Assembly (NCBI GenBank): GCA_964579725.1
Contig: CAZOHG010000032.1
Span: 1 to 41,013, forward strand
DNA from: CAZOHG01 sp964579725
Lineage (GTDB): Bacteria; Zhuqueibacterota; JdFR-76; BMS3Abin05
Length of the DNA: 41,013 nucleotides
Direction: 5' to 3'
Program-made: the position numbers and the translations under genes
In this document: positions 17,801-25,236 of the stretch, piece by piece
Layout: every line of letters starts with the position of its first letter
Numbering within the stretch: the stretch's first letter is position 1
The notes under the pieces: model-generated
What the model saw: the letters and a program-made list of their open reading frames with translations, nothing else
The model's database searches: none
Told to the model about the DNA's origin: nothing

Positions 17801-18076
17801 GGTATTTTCAATGGAATCCAAATTGGTGATTGACGGAGCTTTGGCTTCGATGTAACCTGTGATGTGATTTTTGCCGTCCCAAATACGGAAATCAGGATTG
17901 CCGGCTTCTGTCTTTTTAGGAAGAATTGTAACATCGATATTTTGGATATTTTTAATCTCGGCGTACTGTTTTAGAAGCTTATCCAAATGCTTGTAAAAGC
18001 TTTCTTCCCGGGCGTCGCCACGCGTGGCGGTGTCAGTGAGATTTTTCAGATATTGTTCCAGTATTCTATTCACCAA
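14897..18076 (-). CDS. Single-polypeptide restriction-modification enzyme (type IIG-like, N6-adenine methylase)
   Basis: This 1059-residue protein combines DNA cleavage and methylation. The N-terminal nuclease shows PD at 61-62 and E77-x-K79 (PDFRIW ... GYIEAKA), a PD-(D/E)xK site. The methylase core has RGVYYTPEPVV (327-337), SAM motif I DPAGGTL (367-373) and catalytic motif IV NPPY (488-491), the gamma-type N6-adenine pattern. The C-terminal ~450 residues would hold the target-recognition domain. No helicase motifs are seen, unlike true type ISP enzymes. The start is TTG 18076 or GTG 18073, with AAGGA just upstream. The gene looks more AT-rich than its neighbours and sits between outer-membrane uptake genes, suggesting acquisition by transfer. 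No separate methylase or specificity gene is present. Confidence 0.88.
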   Translation of the reverse strand: MVNRILEQYLKNLTDTATRGDAREESFYKHLDKLLKQYAEIKNIQNIDVTILPKKTEAGNPDFRIWDGKNHITGYIEAKAPSITNLDSIENTQQLERYISTFPNVILTNFYEFRLYRDGQRVAQAMIGRPVIVRKLQTTPPLENIEKFQDLFDRFFSFSLPKVQTARSLAIELAKRTRFLRDEVISVEIGEKNSRGHKQIVGFYEAFKKYLIATLTEKQFADLYAQTLTYGLFAARTRANGAFNRRLAFDYIPHTIGILRDVFRFISLEEPPKSLQIIVDDIAEILSVADANKILHEYRRSGKGKDPVIHFYETFLAAYDPKIRERRGVYYTPEPVVGYIVRSIHALLKSHFGLRDGLASEEVKLLDPAGGTLTFPAEAIRLGADEFREKYGEGGLHRWIKRHVLAHFYAFELMMAPYAIGHLKIGFVFDELGYKMAEDERFKLYLTNTLEMEEIEQIAIPGLSSLSEESHLAGEVKREQPILVILGNPPYSGISANINEWTERLLKEDVDGCQSYYKMDGQPLGEKNPKWLQDDYVKFLRFAQWKIQKSGYGIVGMITNHSYLDNPTFRGMRQSLMKTFDEIYILDLHGNSLKKETTPEGGKDENVFDIRQGVAIALFIRSKEQKKSQVFHADLFGLRKEKYNWLEKKPFLQENYVKIEPQSPYYFFVRRNTEKIKQYLDWEKVTDIFPVNSVGIVTSRDHFVIGFNRAELKNRIRQFQNLSQSDEIIARAFHLKDKSNWRIRDARQTLSKINDIDAKINKILYRPFDFRYIFYHSALVERMRFEVMRHMLKENIGLAISKQVKASKDWRHCLISESIIESSFVSNKTSEIASIFPLYLYPQKNKKENRRSGSTIMMVLEEREPYGRTPNLSSVILDGLEEVFGQRPTPEDILYYIYGVFYSNLFRETYAQFLKIDFPRVPFTANYSLFKKLAGLGKELANLHLLKSRALDLPVAKYQGSGANDRIEKIVYKEGEQRIYINRDKYFEGVAPEIWNYHIGGYPVLQKYLKNRKGRNMNDAPRYCRIVTALSQTMEIQKEIDQVYPEVEKELVHFKRKTQ

Positions 18077-18205
18077 TCAAATTCCTTGATGACAACCTGC
18101 GCCATTTTTGTATCCCATTTTTGCCCTTTATTGTCTTTTTACAATCCTGCGGACGCAAAAAACATCCCCCCCTGCTCTGTCACGTGGTTCTTCAAACAGG
18201 CTTTT

Positions 18206-20692
18206 TTACAGCTTTGTGCTCAATTTGAATCCGTAAAAAATAGCCGATGTTCGTTCCGAATAGCTGTGCAAATACGGGTGTCGGTACAAATTCCGATTAT
18301 CGAAAAAATTGTTGACGTAAAACGAAACCTCCGCTCCACGCCAAAGGCTTTTGGAAACGGTCAAATTGTACACTGTTTTGGGTGGGTAGTGCATTCGGTT
18401 GTTTTCCCACCAATAAAAGGGGTGAGCTGTGTAGCGCTGGTATTTCTCGTACACTACCGATTGCGCCCAAACAGACACCCAGATGCCCAACGACCGGGCT
18501 TTGTACGACATCCGAAAATCCACAATGGCTTTTTTCCTCCAACCGGTACCGAGAGGCGCCCAGGGTTTTTGGCCGTGACTGGTGTCGGTGTGGGAATAAT
18601 AAAAGAGCCCGTTTGACCCCGACCGCTCACTGCGGTGCGCAAAATTCAGGAGAAAGGACAGATTCCGGTAGGTTTTGGTTTGAAGCGACAATTCCGCTCC
18701 GTAGCGCTGTGTCCATCCCCGATTTTCGTACAGACTATATGTGGCTTCCGTAACCGTGTCGGGATTTACGGAATAACCGAAGGGGTAGGTGACGGCTTTC
18801 ATTTGGTCTGTCCGAACGGTGTAATATCCTTCCAAAGAACTGCGCACAAAATTGAAAAACCGGGAATCAAAGCCGACATCCAATTTCCTGAGCTGGTAAC
18901 CCTTCAAATTGGGGTTGTTCTGCTCGTGCCGGTAGGTTGTGTCCCGAAAGGCAAGCACCTGAGGCGTGCGGTACACATTGGTCAGCGGGGGCGATTTGGC
19001 CGAAAGTCCGTACCCAAAACGCAGGCGGCTGTTTTTACTCAGAAACACAATCAGCCCCAGCCGCGGACTGAGGTAGCTTCCGTGCTGGGATTGAACAAAC
19101 GGCTTGGACGTCCACAATCCAGAGAGGTGGACGGCCTGAGGATTAAACAGATCGTATCGGAATCCCACTGTACAGGTAATATCCCAAATTTGGTGCCAGG
19201 TAATTTTGTCCTCGGCGTAGAGTCCCACCAAAGCCTGCCCGGGAATTTGGTCGAAATTGTACGAACGCTTGCCGGACAGCGGCCCGTAGTAATTTCGGGT
19301 ACTGTCGATCATCACGCCGCGCCCGGTATTTTTGTCGTACTCCACATTACTACCCACAATAAAATCGTGAAAAACCGACTCTCCCGCCAGACGTTTAAAA
19401 TGAAATTCCCACCGCCCGCCAATATTCCATTCGTTACCGAGAATACGCATCGAACCGATGTAACTGCGCGGGTCCGCTTCTACCAATTTTTGGGCGAACG
19501 TATTTTGTTTTCGAAAATGAACATACTGGCTGTAGGTAAATTTGGTCAGATTATTGATGACATAGTCTCCCCACAAATCATTGTTAATGGTGTACCCGCG
19601 ATTGTAGCGCTTGTTTTTGTGAATGTCCGTCGGCTTTTCCTCATCCAGCAGGCGCTGGCCGAAAATCTTGTGTTTAACCGTCAGGCGATTGTTGAAAAAT
19701 CGCTTCAGTGTGGTTAAATTTCCGGTAAATCGATGGTACTCATCCCCCACCTTCCGCAGGTCCCGCTCACTGTAGCCGTAATTCAAATCGTACGTAAACC
19801 CTGTATTCCAGCGGACGATTCCATTGCCAAAATTGATCTCTTTGGTGTCCGGGTTGTGTTTTACGATCAGGCGCGCGGGACGTTTGCCGATTTTGGTTTC
19901 CACTTTAATAATTCCCTCCGTAAAGTCGCCGTAGCGCACGGACGGAACCCCTTTGATCACTTCAACCTTTTCGATATTGTCCGCCGGGATGTTCCGCAAG
20001 TCAATGCCCTGACCGGTGGTTAGCGAAATATTCTGCCCGAGCTGCACATTCGAAAACCGCTGGAGATTGGCGTTGTTAGAAATCGGAGCATCGTCCAAAA
20101 TGATCTTTGTTCCGAAGGTTGAAAAAGCGTCGTTGGTTCGGCCGCGAATACTCGCTTGAATGGAACGGCTCAGACCAAGTCGATTGGTTTTCTCCACCCC
20201 GGGGATGATTTCCAACACATCGCCCAGGCTGGAAGCCTGAAGGTTTTCAATGTCACCCGATTTGACCACATCCTTGGACACCGGGTCGGAGGGCAGATCG
20301 GCTTTGTCCGCTTCAACCTTGATCCCCCCGATATAAAAAATATCTTCCTTTTCACCGGTCGAACGATTCAACTCGGCCACAATTTGCACCGTTTTATTCG
20401 GCACAATATGTAGATTGGGCAAAATCAGGCTCTGGTAACCGGTCTTAATACATTCAATCTGGTAGGTGCCAACGGGAATATTTTTCAAAACAAAAATGCC
20501 TTTGGCGTTGGTAACGGTAGAGGCAGAGGTTTTTTGAATGTGAACCAACACACCGGCCAGCGGATTGCGCGTTTTGACGTCCAGAACCACTCCTTTTACA
20601 TTGCCACGAGGTTGAGCAAAAAGAAGAGAGTTAACACAAACAACGGTGAGCGCTAAAAAGAATATTTTTCGAAAATAAACGGAAATATTCAT
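18206..20692 (-). CDS. TonB-dependent outer-membrane receptor with carboxypeptidase-regulatory-like N-domain
   Basis: The product is 828 residues. A signal peptide (MNISVYFRKIFFLALTVV...LLFAQ) leads into a carboxypeptidase-regulatory-like Ig fold (NVKGVVLDVKTRNPLAGVLV ... GTYQIECIKTGYQS, about 28-105). The plug domain follows (SLGDVLEIIPGVEK ... IRGRTND ... ILDDAPIS ... IEKVEVIKGVPSVRYGDFTEGII), then a ~560-residue barrel rich in alternating aromatics. It takes up a bulky ligand across the outer membrane using TonB energy; the ligand is unknown. Start M at 20692 has a GAAGG site. A longer frame to 20749 runs through the promoter boxes and is rejected. The barrel ends in L rather than the usual F. 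DUF4876-type lipoproteins and a barrel protein lie beyond the RM gene and may be partners. Confidence 0.92.
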   Translation of the reverse strand: MNISVYFRKIFFLALTVVCVNSLLFAQPRGNVKGVVLDVKTRNPLAGVLVHIQKTSASTVTNAKGIFVLKNIPVGTYQIECIKTGYQSLILPNLHIVPNKTVQIVAELNRSTGEKEDIFYIGGIKVEADKADLPSDPVSKDVVKSGDIENLQASSLGDVLEIIPGVEKTNRLGLSRSIQASIRGRTNDAFSTFGTKIILDDAPISNNANLQRFSNVQLGQNISLTTGQGIDLRNIPADNIEKVEVIKGVPSVRYGDFTEGIIKVETKIGKRPARLIVKHNPDTKEINFGNGIVRWNTGFTYDLNYGYSERDLRKVGDEYHRFTGNLTTLKRFFNNRLTVKHKIFGQRLLDEEKPTDIHKNKRYNRGYTINNDLWGDYVINNLTKFTYSQYVHFRKQNTFAQKLVEADPRSYIGSMRILGNEWNIGGRWEFHFKRLAGESVFHDFIVGSNVEYDKNTGRGVMIDSTRNYYGPLSGKRSYNFDQIPGQALVGLYAEDKITWHQIWDITCTVGFRYDLFNPQAVHLSGLWTSKPFVQSQHGSYLSPRLGLIVFLSKNSRLRFGYGLSAKSPPLTNVYRTPQVLAFRDTTYRHEQNNPNLKGYQLRKLDVGFDSRFFNFVRSSLEGYYTVRTDQMKAVTYPFGYSVNPDTVTEATYSLYENRGWTQRYGAELSLQTKTYRNLSFLLNFAHRSERSGSNGLFYYSHTDTSHGQKPWAPLGTGWRKKAIVDFRMSYKARSLGIWVSVWAQSVVYEKYQRYTAHPFYWWENNRMHYPPKTVYNLTVSKSLWRGAEVSFYVNNFFDNRNLYRHPYLHSYSERTSAIFYGFKLSTKL

Positions 20693-20720
20693 AAAAAAGC
20701 CTTCTGCTTCTGGTTCTTGT

Positions 20721-20749
20721 ATAATACAGAAAATTTTGGCAGGAATCAA
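20721..20749 (-). promoter_or_regulatory. Sigma70-type promoter of the TonB receptor
   Basis: On the minus strand TTGATT (20749-20744), a 17-base spacer and TATTAT (20726-20721) lie about 29 bases upstream of the receptor ATG. Both boxes are close to consensus. No operator-like palindrome is evident beside it. Confidence 0.7.
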
Positions 20750-20780
20750 GCAAAAAAATCATTCAAAGACCCAAAGAGGA

Positions 20781-21836
20781 TCAAAAAACTGGCGGGAAGC
20801 TCCCTTCGATCCGAACCGCAACGGCCTCCGTTTGATTGTGAGGAGTCATTGTGATGGCTGCGGGAAGGAATTTGCGAATGGTCTCCCGATTCGAACGCAT
20901 GTGAGCCGAGAGAAACGGCGCCACGTACCGCGAGGTTCCCGGTACAAGAGAGAGGGGCAGTAGAAGCTGGTCAGCCAAATAGATGTCTGTAGTGGCAGGC
21001 GTTCGAAGCGTGGCGAGAAGCGCATCGCAAGCCCTTTTGCCAATAAGCTCTGCCGGCGTACCGCGTTCGCCAAGCGCCGTGGCGGCTACCCGCCCTTCCG
21101 TAAAACGGGCCAGCAAAAACACAAACGTGTTTTTCCCCACCGCGAGTAAGCGGATTGTTTCAATTGCATGCGGGTACCCGGCTTCCGACAGACACTTTTC
21201 CACGGCTTGCGTCTGCCGAACGCCCACCGACTCCGGCAAATTGGCATAAAAAGAGAAGCCTGAAATTCCGGCCAATTCACCCCGTTCCAACGCCGTCCAA
21301 GGAGAAAGTTCCCGAACTGGTTCGATCTCCACCACAACCTTTCCGCCCCCACGGGGGTAAAAACCGGCACGTTCCAAACGAACAGTGAACCGAAATCCGA
21401 ATGAATTGAGCAGTGGAAGCCAGTGGTGCGTCACAAAATGCAGCGGGGGACTAAAGGGCACGTGGGTACCGCCGGTTAAGATCAAACGAGAAGGTGCAGA
21501 AGCAAAAGACAGGGGAAAGACCAGCGTTTGGAGCAAAAGGGAGACCGAGCCGGCCGTGCCGATGTCAAAGCGCCACTCTCCGGGACGAACGGTCTGAGGG
21601 GAAAAGCGAATGCAATCGGAACCCAGCTCGTCGCCTGCAACCGAAGCCTCCGAAAGAGCGGCAGCCGCTCGCACAGCAGCGAGGTGCTGCGGCCGAAGTC
21701 CCGGGTTACGGCGGCGTGCTCGAATACGAATCATTTCAAAGGGCTGACGGGTCAAAATCGAAAGCGACAGAGCCGTGCGGAGAATTTGGCCGCCGCCTTC
21801 CCCTTCTGCGCCGTCAATCCAGATGCCCTTGTGCAT
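20781..21836 (-). CDS. rtcA: RNA 3'-terminal phosphate cyclase
   Basis: RtcA converts an RNA 3'-phosphate to a 2',3'-cyclic phosphate using ATP through an adenylated histidine. The 351-residue length is typical. Family motifs are visible: DGAEGEGGGQILRTAL (residues 8-23), RNPGLRPQHL, GGTHVPFSPP, RAGFYPRGGG, and the nucleotidyl-transfer histidine H312 in LSAHMRSN near the C-terminus. The ATG at 21836 has GGGAG upstream. It lies about 20 bases downstream of a tRNA terminator on the same strand. No RtcB ligase or RtcR regulator is in the window. The gene probably works alone in RNA end repair, though its real substrate is not shown. Confidence 0.93.
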   Translation of the reverse strand: MHKGIWIDGAEGEGGGQILRTALSLSILTRQPFEMIRIRARRRNPGLRPQHLAAVRAAAALSEASVAGDELGSDCIRFSPQTVRPGEWRFDIGTAGSVSLLLQTLVFPLSFASAPSRLILTGGTHVPFSPPLHFVTHHWLPLLNSFGFRFTVRLERAGFYPRGGGKVVVEIEPVRELSPWTALERGELAGISGFSFYANLPESVGVRQTQAVEKCLSEAGYPHAIETIRLLAVGKNTFVFLLARFTEGRVAATALGERGTPAELIGKRACDALLATLRTPATTDIYLADQLLLPLSLVPGTSRYVAPFLSAHMRSNRETIRKFLPAAITMTPHNQTEAVAVRIEGSFPPVF

Positions 21837-21854
21837 TCTTCAATCTCCCGACAA

Positions 21855-21884
21855 CAAAAAAGGCGAAGATTTCTCCTCGCCTTT
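21855..21884 (-). terminator. Intrinsic terminator of the tRNA-Gln gene
   Basis: On the minus strand AAAGGCGA (21884-21877) pairs with TCGCCTTT (21866-21859) around a 10-base loop, and the T-run continues to 21855. It begins only three bases after the tRNA 3' end. Confidence 0.8.
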
Positions 21885-21886
21885 CG

Positions 21887-21958
21887 CTGCCCGGGGAGGA
21901 CTCGAACCTCCAACAAGGGATCCAAAGTCCCTCGAGTTGCCAATTACTCCACCGGGCA
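21887..21958 (-). tRNA. tRNA-Gln, anticodon TTG
   Basis: A 72-base cloverleaf can be drawn on the minus strand. The acceptor stem is TGCCCGG (21958-21952) with CCGGGCA (21894-21888) and discriminator G at 21887. The anticodon stem is AGGGA/TCCCT around loop CTTTGGA, giving anticodon TTG at positions 34-36. The T arm is GGAGG-TTCGAGT-CCTCC. The CCA end is not encoded. It reads glutamine CAA (and by wobble CAG) codons and has its own promoter and terminator. Confidence 0.95.
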
Positions 21959-21976
21959 ATTCCAAGTAAGCGTTTT

Positions 21977-22005
21977 AATATACGATGATTTGCGCCCGAA
22001 ATCAA
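21977..22005 (-). promoter_or_regulatory. Sigma70-type promoter of tRNA-Gln
   Basis: On the minus strand TTGATT (22005-22000), exactly 17 bases, then TATATT (21982-21977) lie 18 bases upstream of the mature tRNA 5' end. It resembles the TonB-receptor promoter in box sequence and spacing, which suggests the main sigma factor's preference in this organism. Confidence 0.75.
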
Positions 22006-22201
22006 GAAATTTTTGGGGCGGAATTTCGAAAATGCCCCTCAACGGTTCCCTCGAAACCACTTTTGAGAACCCTTCCCCCCGTGACCCTTTTCACCCTTTC
22101 TTGTTTTCCTCCCCCAAGGAAACGGTTTCCGCCTGTGCAAATCGGTCAGGCTTTGTTTGCCCTGTTTTTCAGCCAAAAAATTTTTTTTGACCAAAAAAGC
22201 C
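22006..22201. other. Gap between divergent promoters, no gene seen
   Basis: This stretch separates the divergently read tRNA-Gln and TetR-family genes. It contains pyrimidine-rich runs (for example around 22060-22120) and a T-run near 22180-22190. I see no convincing open frame with a ribosome site, no clear hairpin and no palindrome here. Confidence 0.5.
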
Positions 22202-22230
22202 TTGACAAAATCGACTAATTATTCTATATT
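22202..22230 (+). promoter_or_regulatory. Strong sigma70-type promoter of the tetR-exporter operon
   Basis: TTGACA (22202-22207, perfect consensus) is followed by a 17-base spacer and TATATT (22225-22230). It is 36 bases upstream of the regulator ATG. The -10 box runs into a palindromic operator. Confidence 0.8.
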
Positions 22231-22247
22231 CGACTATAGAGTCGAAT
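22228..22247. promoter_or_regulatory. Palindromic operator, probable TetR-family binding site
   Basis: Perfect 8-base arms ATTCGACT (22228-22235) and AGTCGAAT (22240-22247) flank a 4-base centre (ATAG). The palindrome covers the end of the -10 box and the expected transcription start. A half-site-like TCGACTA also occurs at 22211-22217 inside the promoter spacer. The site lies directly before a TetR-family gene, so autorepression of the whole operon is the likely function. Confidence 0.75.
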
Positions 22248-22265
22248 CAATAAAAAGGGAGAAAA

Positions 22266-22871
22266 ATGGCTGTTCAACATCGCAAAGAACGAGAACGTTT
22301 GGCCCGTCGGCAGCTTATTTTGAATGCAGCCATTCGGGTTTTTGCTCAAAAAGGGTACCACCAGGCCACAATGGACGACGTGGCGGAGCAAGCGGAATTG
22401 GGTAAGGGAACGCTTTACTACTATTTTCGGAGTAAGGATGAAATCTTATTGCAGCTTTTGGAAGACAACACACGGGAATTTTTTGCGGAAATTTTACAAT
22501 CCATTTCTGCTGAGAAGCGGTTCATTCGAATGGTGCGAAACGTACTGTTCTTCTACGCCTCTTACTTCAGTGAGCACCGTCTCTTTTTCAACATCTATTT
22601 TCCCTTTGAGAGCGGCCAAATCCAACTAAAATCACCCCAATTTCAGGAGTTTCGGAAAACCTATCGCGAATTCCGAAAACCGTTGGAAGAGGTTCTGTTT
22701 CGGCAAATGGAACGGGAGGGCATTCAAACGATTTCGGCAGAGAATTTTTGGCGTATTTTGGGCGGGGTGATCATGAGCATTAACATGGAAATTCACCGCG
22801 AGACGCCGATCGCGGATATCATTCGGATGATCGACCAATTCACCGCTGTTTTGGAGCACGGCCTAAAATAG
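22266..22871 (+). CDS. TetR/AcrR family transcriptional regulator
   Basis: The 201-residue protein has the classic N-terminal TetR helix-turn-helix: RRQLILNAAIRVFAQKGYHQ, then TMDDVAEQAELGKGTLYYYF and RSKDEILLQLLE, within residues 13-70. A variable all-helical ligand-binding domain follows and ends in a dimerisation region (FWRILGGVIMSIN). The closest familiar style is the AcrR/FadR-like regulators of lipid or drug export. The ATG has AAGGGAG four bases upstream. A perfect palindrome overlaps its own promoter. The exporter gene begins 19 bases after its stop, so it likely represses itself and the three genes behind it until a hydrophobic ligand binds. The ligand is unknown. Confidence 0.93.
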   Translation: MAVQHRKERERLARRQLILNAAIRVFAQKGYHQATMDDVAEQAELGKGTLYYYFRSKDEILLQLLEDNTREFFAEILQSISAEKRFIRMVRNVLFFYASYFSEHRLFFNIYFPFESGQIQLKSPQFQEFRKTYREFRKPLEEVLFRQMEREGIQTISAENFWRILGGVIMSINMEIHRETPIADIIRMIDQFTAVLEHGLK

Positions 22872-22890
22872 AAATAGAGAGGATTTTCAA

Positions 22891-25236
22891 ATGAATACCT
22901 TTTTCCGCTGGGTTATTAAACGTGCCAACTGGGTTCTGTTTGCTGTTTTCCTGATTACCCTATTTTTAGGGTACGAAATTAAGAACATGAAAGTAGAAAC
23001 GGACATCTCCGCTTCCCTTCCTCAGGGCATTCCGGCCAAGCGGATCTACGACAAAGTAGGGAGAATTTTCCCGAGTCGGGATTTTATTTTGGTGGTTTTG
23101 GAAACGGACAGTCTTTTCCAGCCGGCGGTTTTGGCCAAAATTGATTCGCTCACGCGGGTTTTTGAGGATTTACCCGGAATTTACTCGGTCATGAGTCCCA
23201 CAAACGCAAAAATCATTGTGGGCACGGAAGAAGGCATGGAGGTGCGGGAAGCGCTGAAAAAAATTCCCCAAACCCCGGCGGAAATGGCGGCTTACCGAAA
23301 ACGCCTGTTAAGCAACAATATTTTTACTGGGAACCTGATTTCAGATGACCAACGAGCCGCTGGGATCATGCTTTTTCTGAAAAAGACCATCCGCCCCCGT
23401 TTGATTGCGGGCGAAGTGATCCGTATTACACAACGAGAAAGCAAAAACTACAAAATTCTGGCCACTGGTAAACCCGTGGTGAATTACTATTTGGCCAAGG
23501 GAATGGATCAGGACATGCGGGTGCTTTTTCCGCTGGCCATTTTGGTGGTTTTTCTCATTCCTCTCTTTCGCTTTCGGCGAATCAAAATGGTCCTGATTCC
23601 GTTGGGGGTTGTCATTTTCAGTGTTATCTGGACATTCGGAGTCATGGCCCTGGTACACTCTCCCCTTTCCCATTCCACGACCATTTTGCCGATTCTACTG
23701 ATTTCCATCGGTGTGGCAGACGGCATTCACATTCTCAACCACTATTTTTCCAACTCGCGTTTCATCAAAGAACGGGACAAGCTGATTCATTTTACCATGA
23801 TGGAGCTTCATGGCCCGGTGATCATGACCTCGATCACCACCATGATCGGTTTTCTCGCGCTAAACACCTCAAAGGTTACGTCACTCCTTCAACTCGGGAT
23901 TTTCACAGCGACCGGTGTTTTCTTTGCTATGGTACTTTCCCTCACATTCATTCCGGCCAGTTTGGCGAAAATGAAAATTCCGACCCAATTAAAAAAGGTA
24001 ACAGGCGGATGGCTGGAGCATTTGAGCCACCGCTACGCCGCTTTTCTCATTCGCTACAAGTGGGCCGTGTTGGTCGGCATTTTGTTGATTGTTTTGCTTT
24101 CCATTGCCGGCATTCCGCAAATTCAACTGGAATCCAGTGACATCAGCAATTTTCCGAAACACCACCCTTTGCGACAAGCCACGGAAGAGGTCAATCGGCA
24201 TTTTGCCGGTGCCAATTACATCGACGTTGTGGTGGAAGGGGACAAGCCCGGGTACATCAAAGAACCGGCCGTTTTAAAGCGCATGGCCATGCTGGAGGAT
24301 TCCATTAAGACGCTGCCGGAAGTGGGAGGGGCTCTTTCTCTGGCTGATTTTATTCGACGCATTAATCAAGTGCTGCACAATGGCAATCCCGCCTACTACC
24401 GAATTCCCAACGAAACAGAGACCGAAACGTCCCGCTATTTTGACGAATCCCAAAAAAAATGGGTCACTCAAACATTTACCGTCCCGGGGCGGGAACTCAT
24501 CGCCCAGTATTTGCAGCTTTACGAAATGTCCGGGAAACCCGAAGACTTCGCCAATTTGGTCGATTACAATTACCAAAACGCCAAAGTGACGGCTTTTGTC
24601 CGCACCTCCCGCCGAACGGCGCTCAAGGAGATCGACACGTGGACGCGAGGATTCCTTCATCGGCACTTCGATGGCATTCACGCCGACCTCACGGGTGTTT
24701 CCGAGCTGTATCTGGCCGTAAACGATCTGGTTGTAAGCGGGCAAATGAAAAGCATTTTTCTCTCCCTTTTTCTGGTTTTTCTGCTGACGGCCTTTATGTT
24801 TCGCTCCGCTACGGCTGGATTGTTCAATGTGCTGCCGCTGTTTTTCGCCATGCTTCTGAATTTTGCCATCATGGGCTGGTTTGGCATTTATCTAAATTTA
24901 ATGACCATGATTACTTCCAGCATTGCGATTGGCGTGGGCGTGGATTACGCCATTCACTTTTACCACCGCTATCGGATGAAAATTTTGGAGCTTCGGGACT
25001 ACAAGCAAGCCGTTGACCGAACCATGGAAGAAGCAGGCGTGGCGATTCTCATTAACGCCCTGACTGTAGCGGCCGGATTTGCCATTTTACTTTTCTCCGC
25101 TTTTAAGGGAATTAGCTTAATGGGCTTGCTCATTACACTAACCATGATCTGGTCATCTTTTGGCGCCCTGACCATTTTACCCACGTTGTTTATGGTTTTG
25201 AAACCCACATTTAATCATTTCGGAGGCAAAAAATGA
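22891..25236 (+). CDS. RND superfamily (MMPL-type) exporter
   Basis: This 781-residue inner-membrane transporter has two repeated halves. Each has one leading membrane helix, a periplasmic loop and a five-helix bundle: first helix near residues 12-28, first bundle about 205-365, helix near 390-408, second bundle about 610-775. Conserved RND helix-4 signatures with the polar Asp appear in both halves (GVADGIHILNHYF and GVGVDYAIHFYHRY). The length and architecture match MMPL/HpnN-type exporters driven by proton flux, which usually move lipids or hydrophobic compounds. A GAGAGGA ribosome site is present. The stop overlaps the next ATG by four bases (ATGA), so translation is coupled to the LolA-like gene. 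The cargo is not determined. Confidence 0.92.
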   Translation: MNTFFRWVIKRANWVLFAVFLITLFLGYEIKNMKVETDISASLPQGIPAKRIYDKVGRIFPSRDFILVVLETDSLFQPAVLAKIDSLTRVFEDLPGIYSVMSPTNAKIIVGTEEGMEVREALKKIPQTPAEMAAYRKRLLSNNIFTGNLISDDQRAAGIMLFLKKTIRPRLIAGEVIRITQRESKNYKILATGKPVVNYYLAKGMDQDMRVLFPLAILVVFLIPLFRFRRIKMVLIPLGVVIFSVIWTFGVMALVHSPLSHSTTILPILLISIGVADGIHILNHYFSNSRFIKERDKLIHFTMMELHGPVIMTSITTMIGFLALNTSKVTSLLQLGIFTATGVFFAMVLSLTFIPASLAKMKIPTQLKKVTGGWLEHLSHRYAAFLIRYKWAVLVGILLIVLLSIAGIPQIQLESSDISNFPKHHPLRQATEEVNRHFAGANYIDVVVEGDKPGYIKEPAVLKRMAMLEDSIKTLPEVGGALSLADFIRRINQVLHNGNPAYYRIPNETETETSRYFDESQKKWVTQTFTVPGRELIAQYLQLYEMSGKPEDFANLVDYNYQNAKVTAFVRTSRRTALKEIDTWTRGFLHRHFDGIHADLTGVSELYLAVNDLVVSGQMKSIFLSLFLVFLLTAFMFRSATAGLFNVLPLFFAMLLNFAIMGWFGIYLNLMTMITSSIAIGVGVDYAIHFYHRYRMKILELRDYKQAVDRTMEEAGVAILINALTVAAGFAILLFSAFKGISLMGLLITLTMIWSSFGALTILPTLFMVLKPTFNHFGGKK

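Noticed and set aside
18077..18205. Promoter or terminator between the RM gene and the TonB receptor
   Set aside because: I found neither a clear -35/-10 pair nor a stable hairpin with a T-run in this gap.
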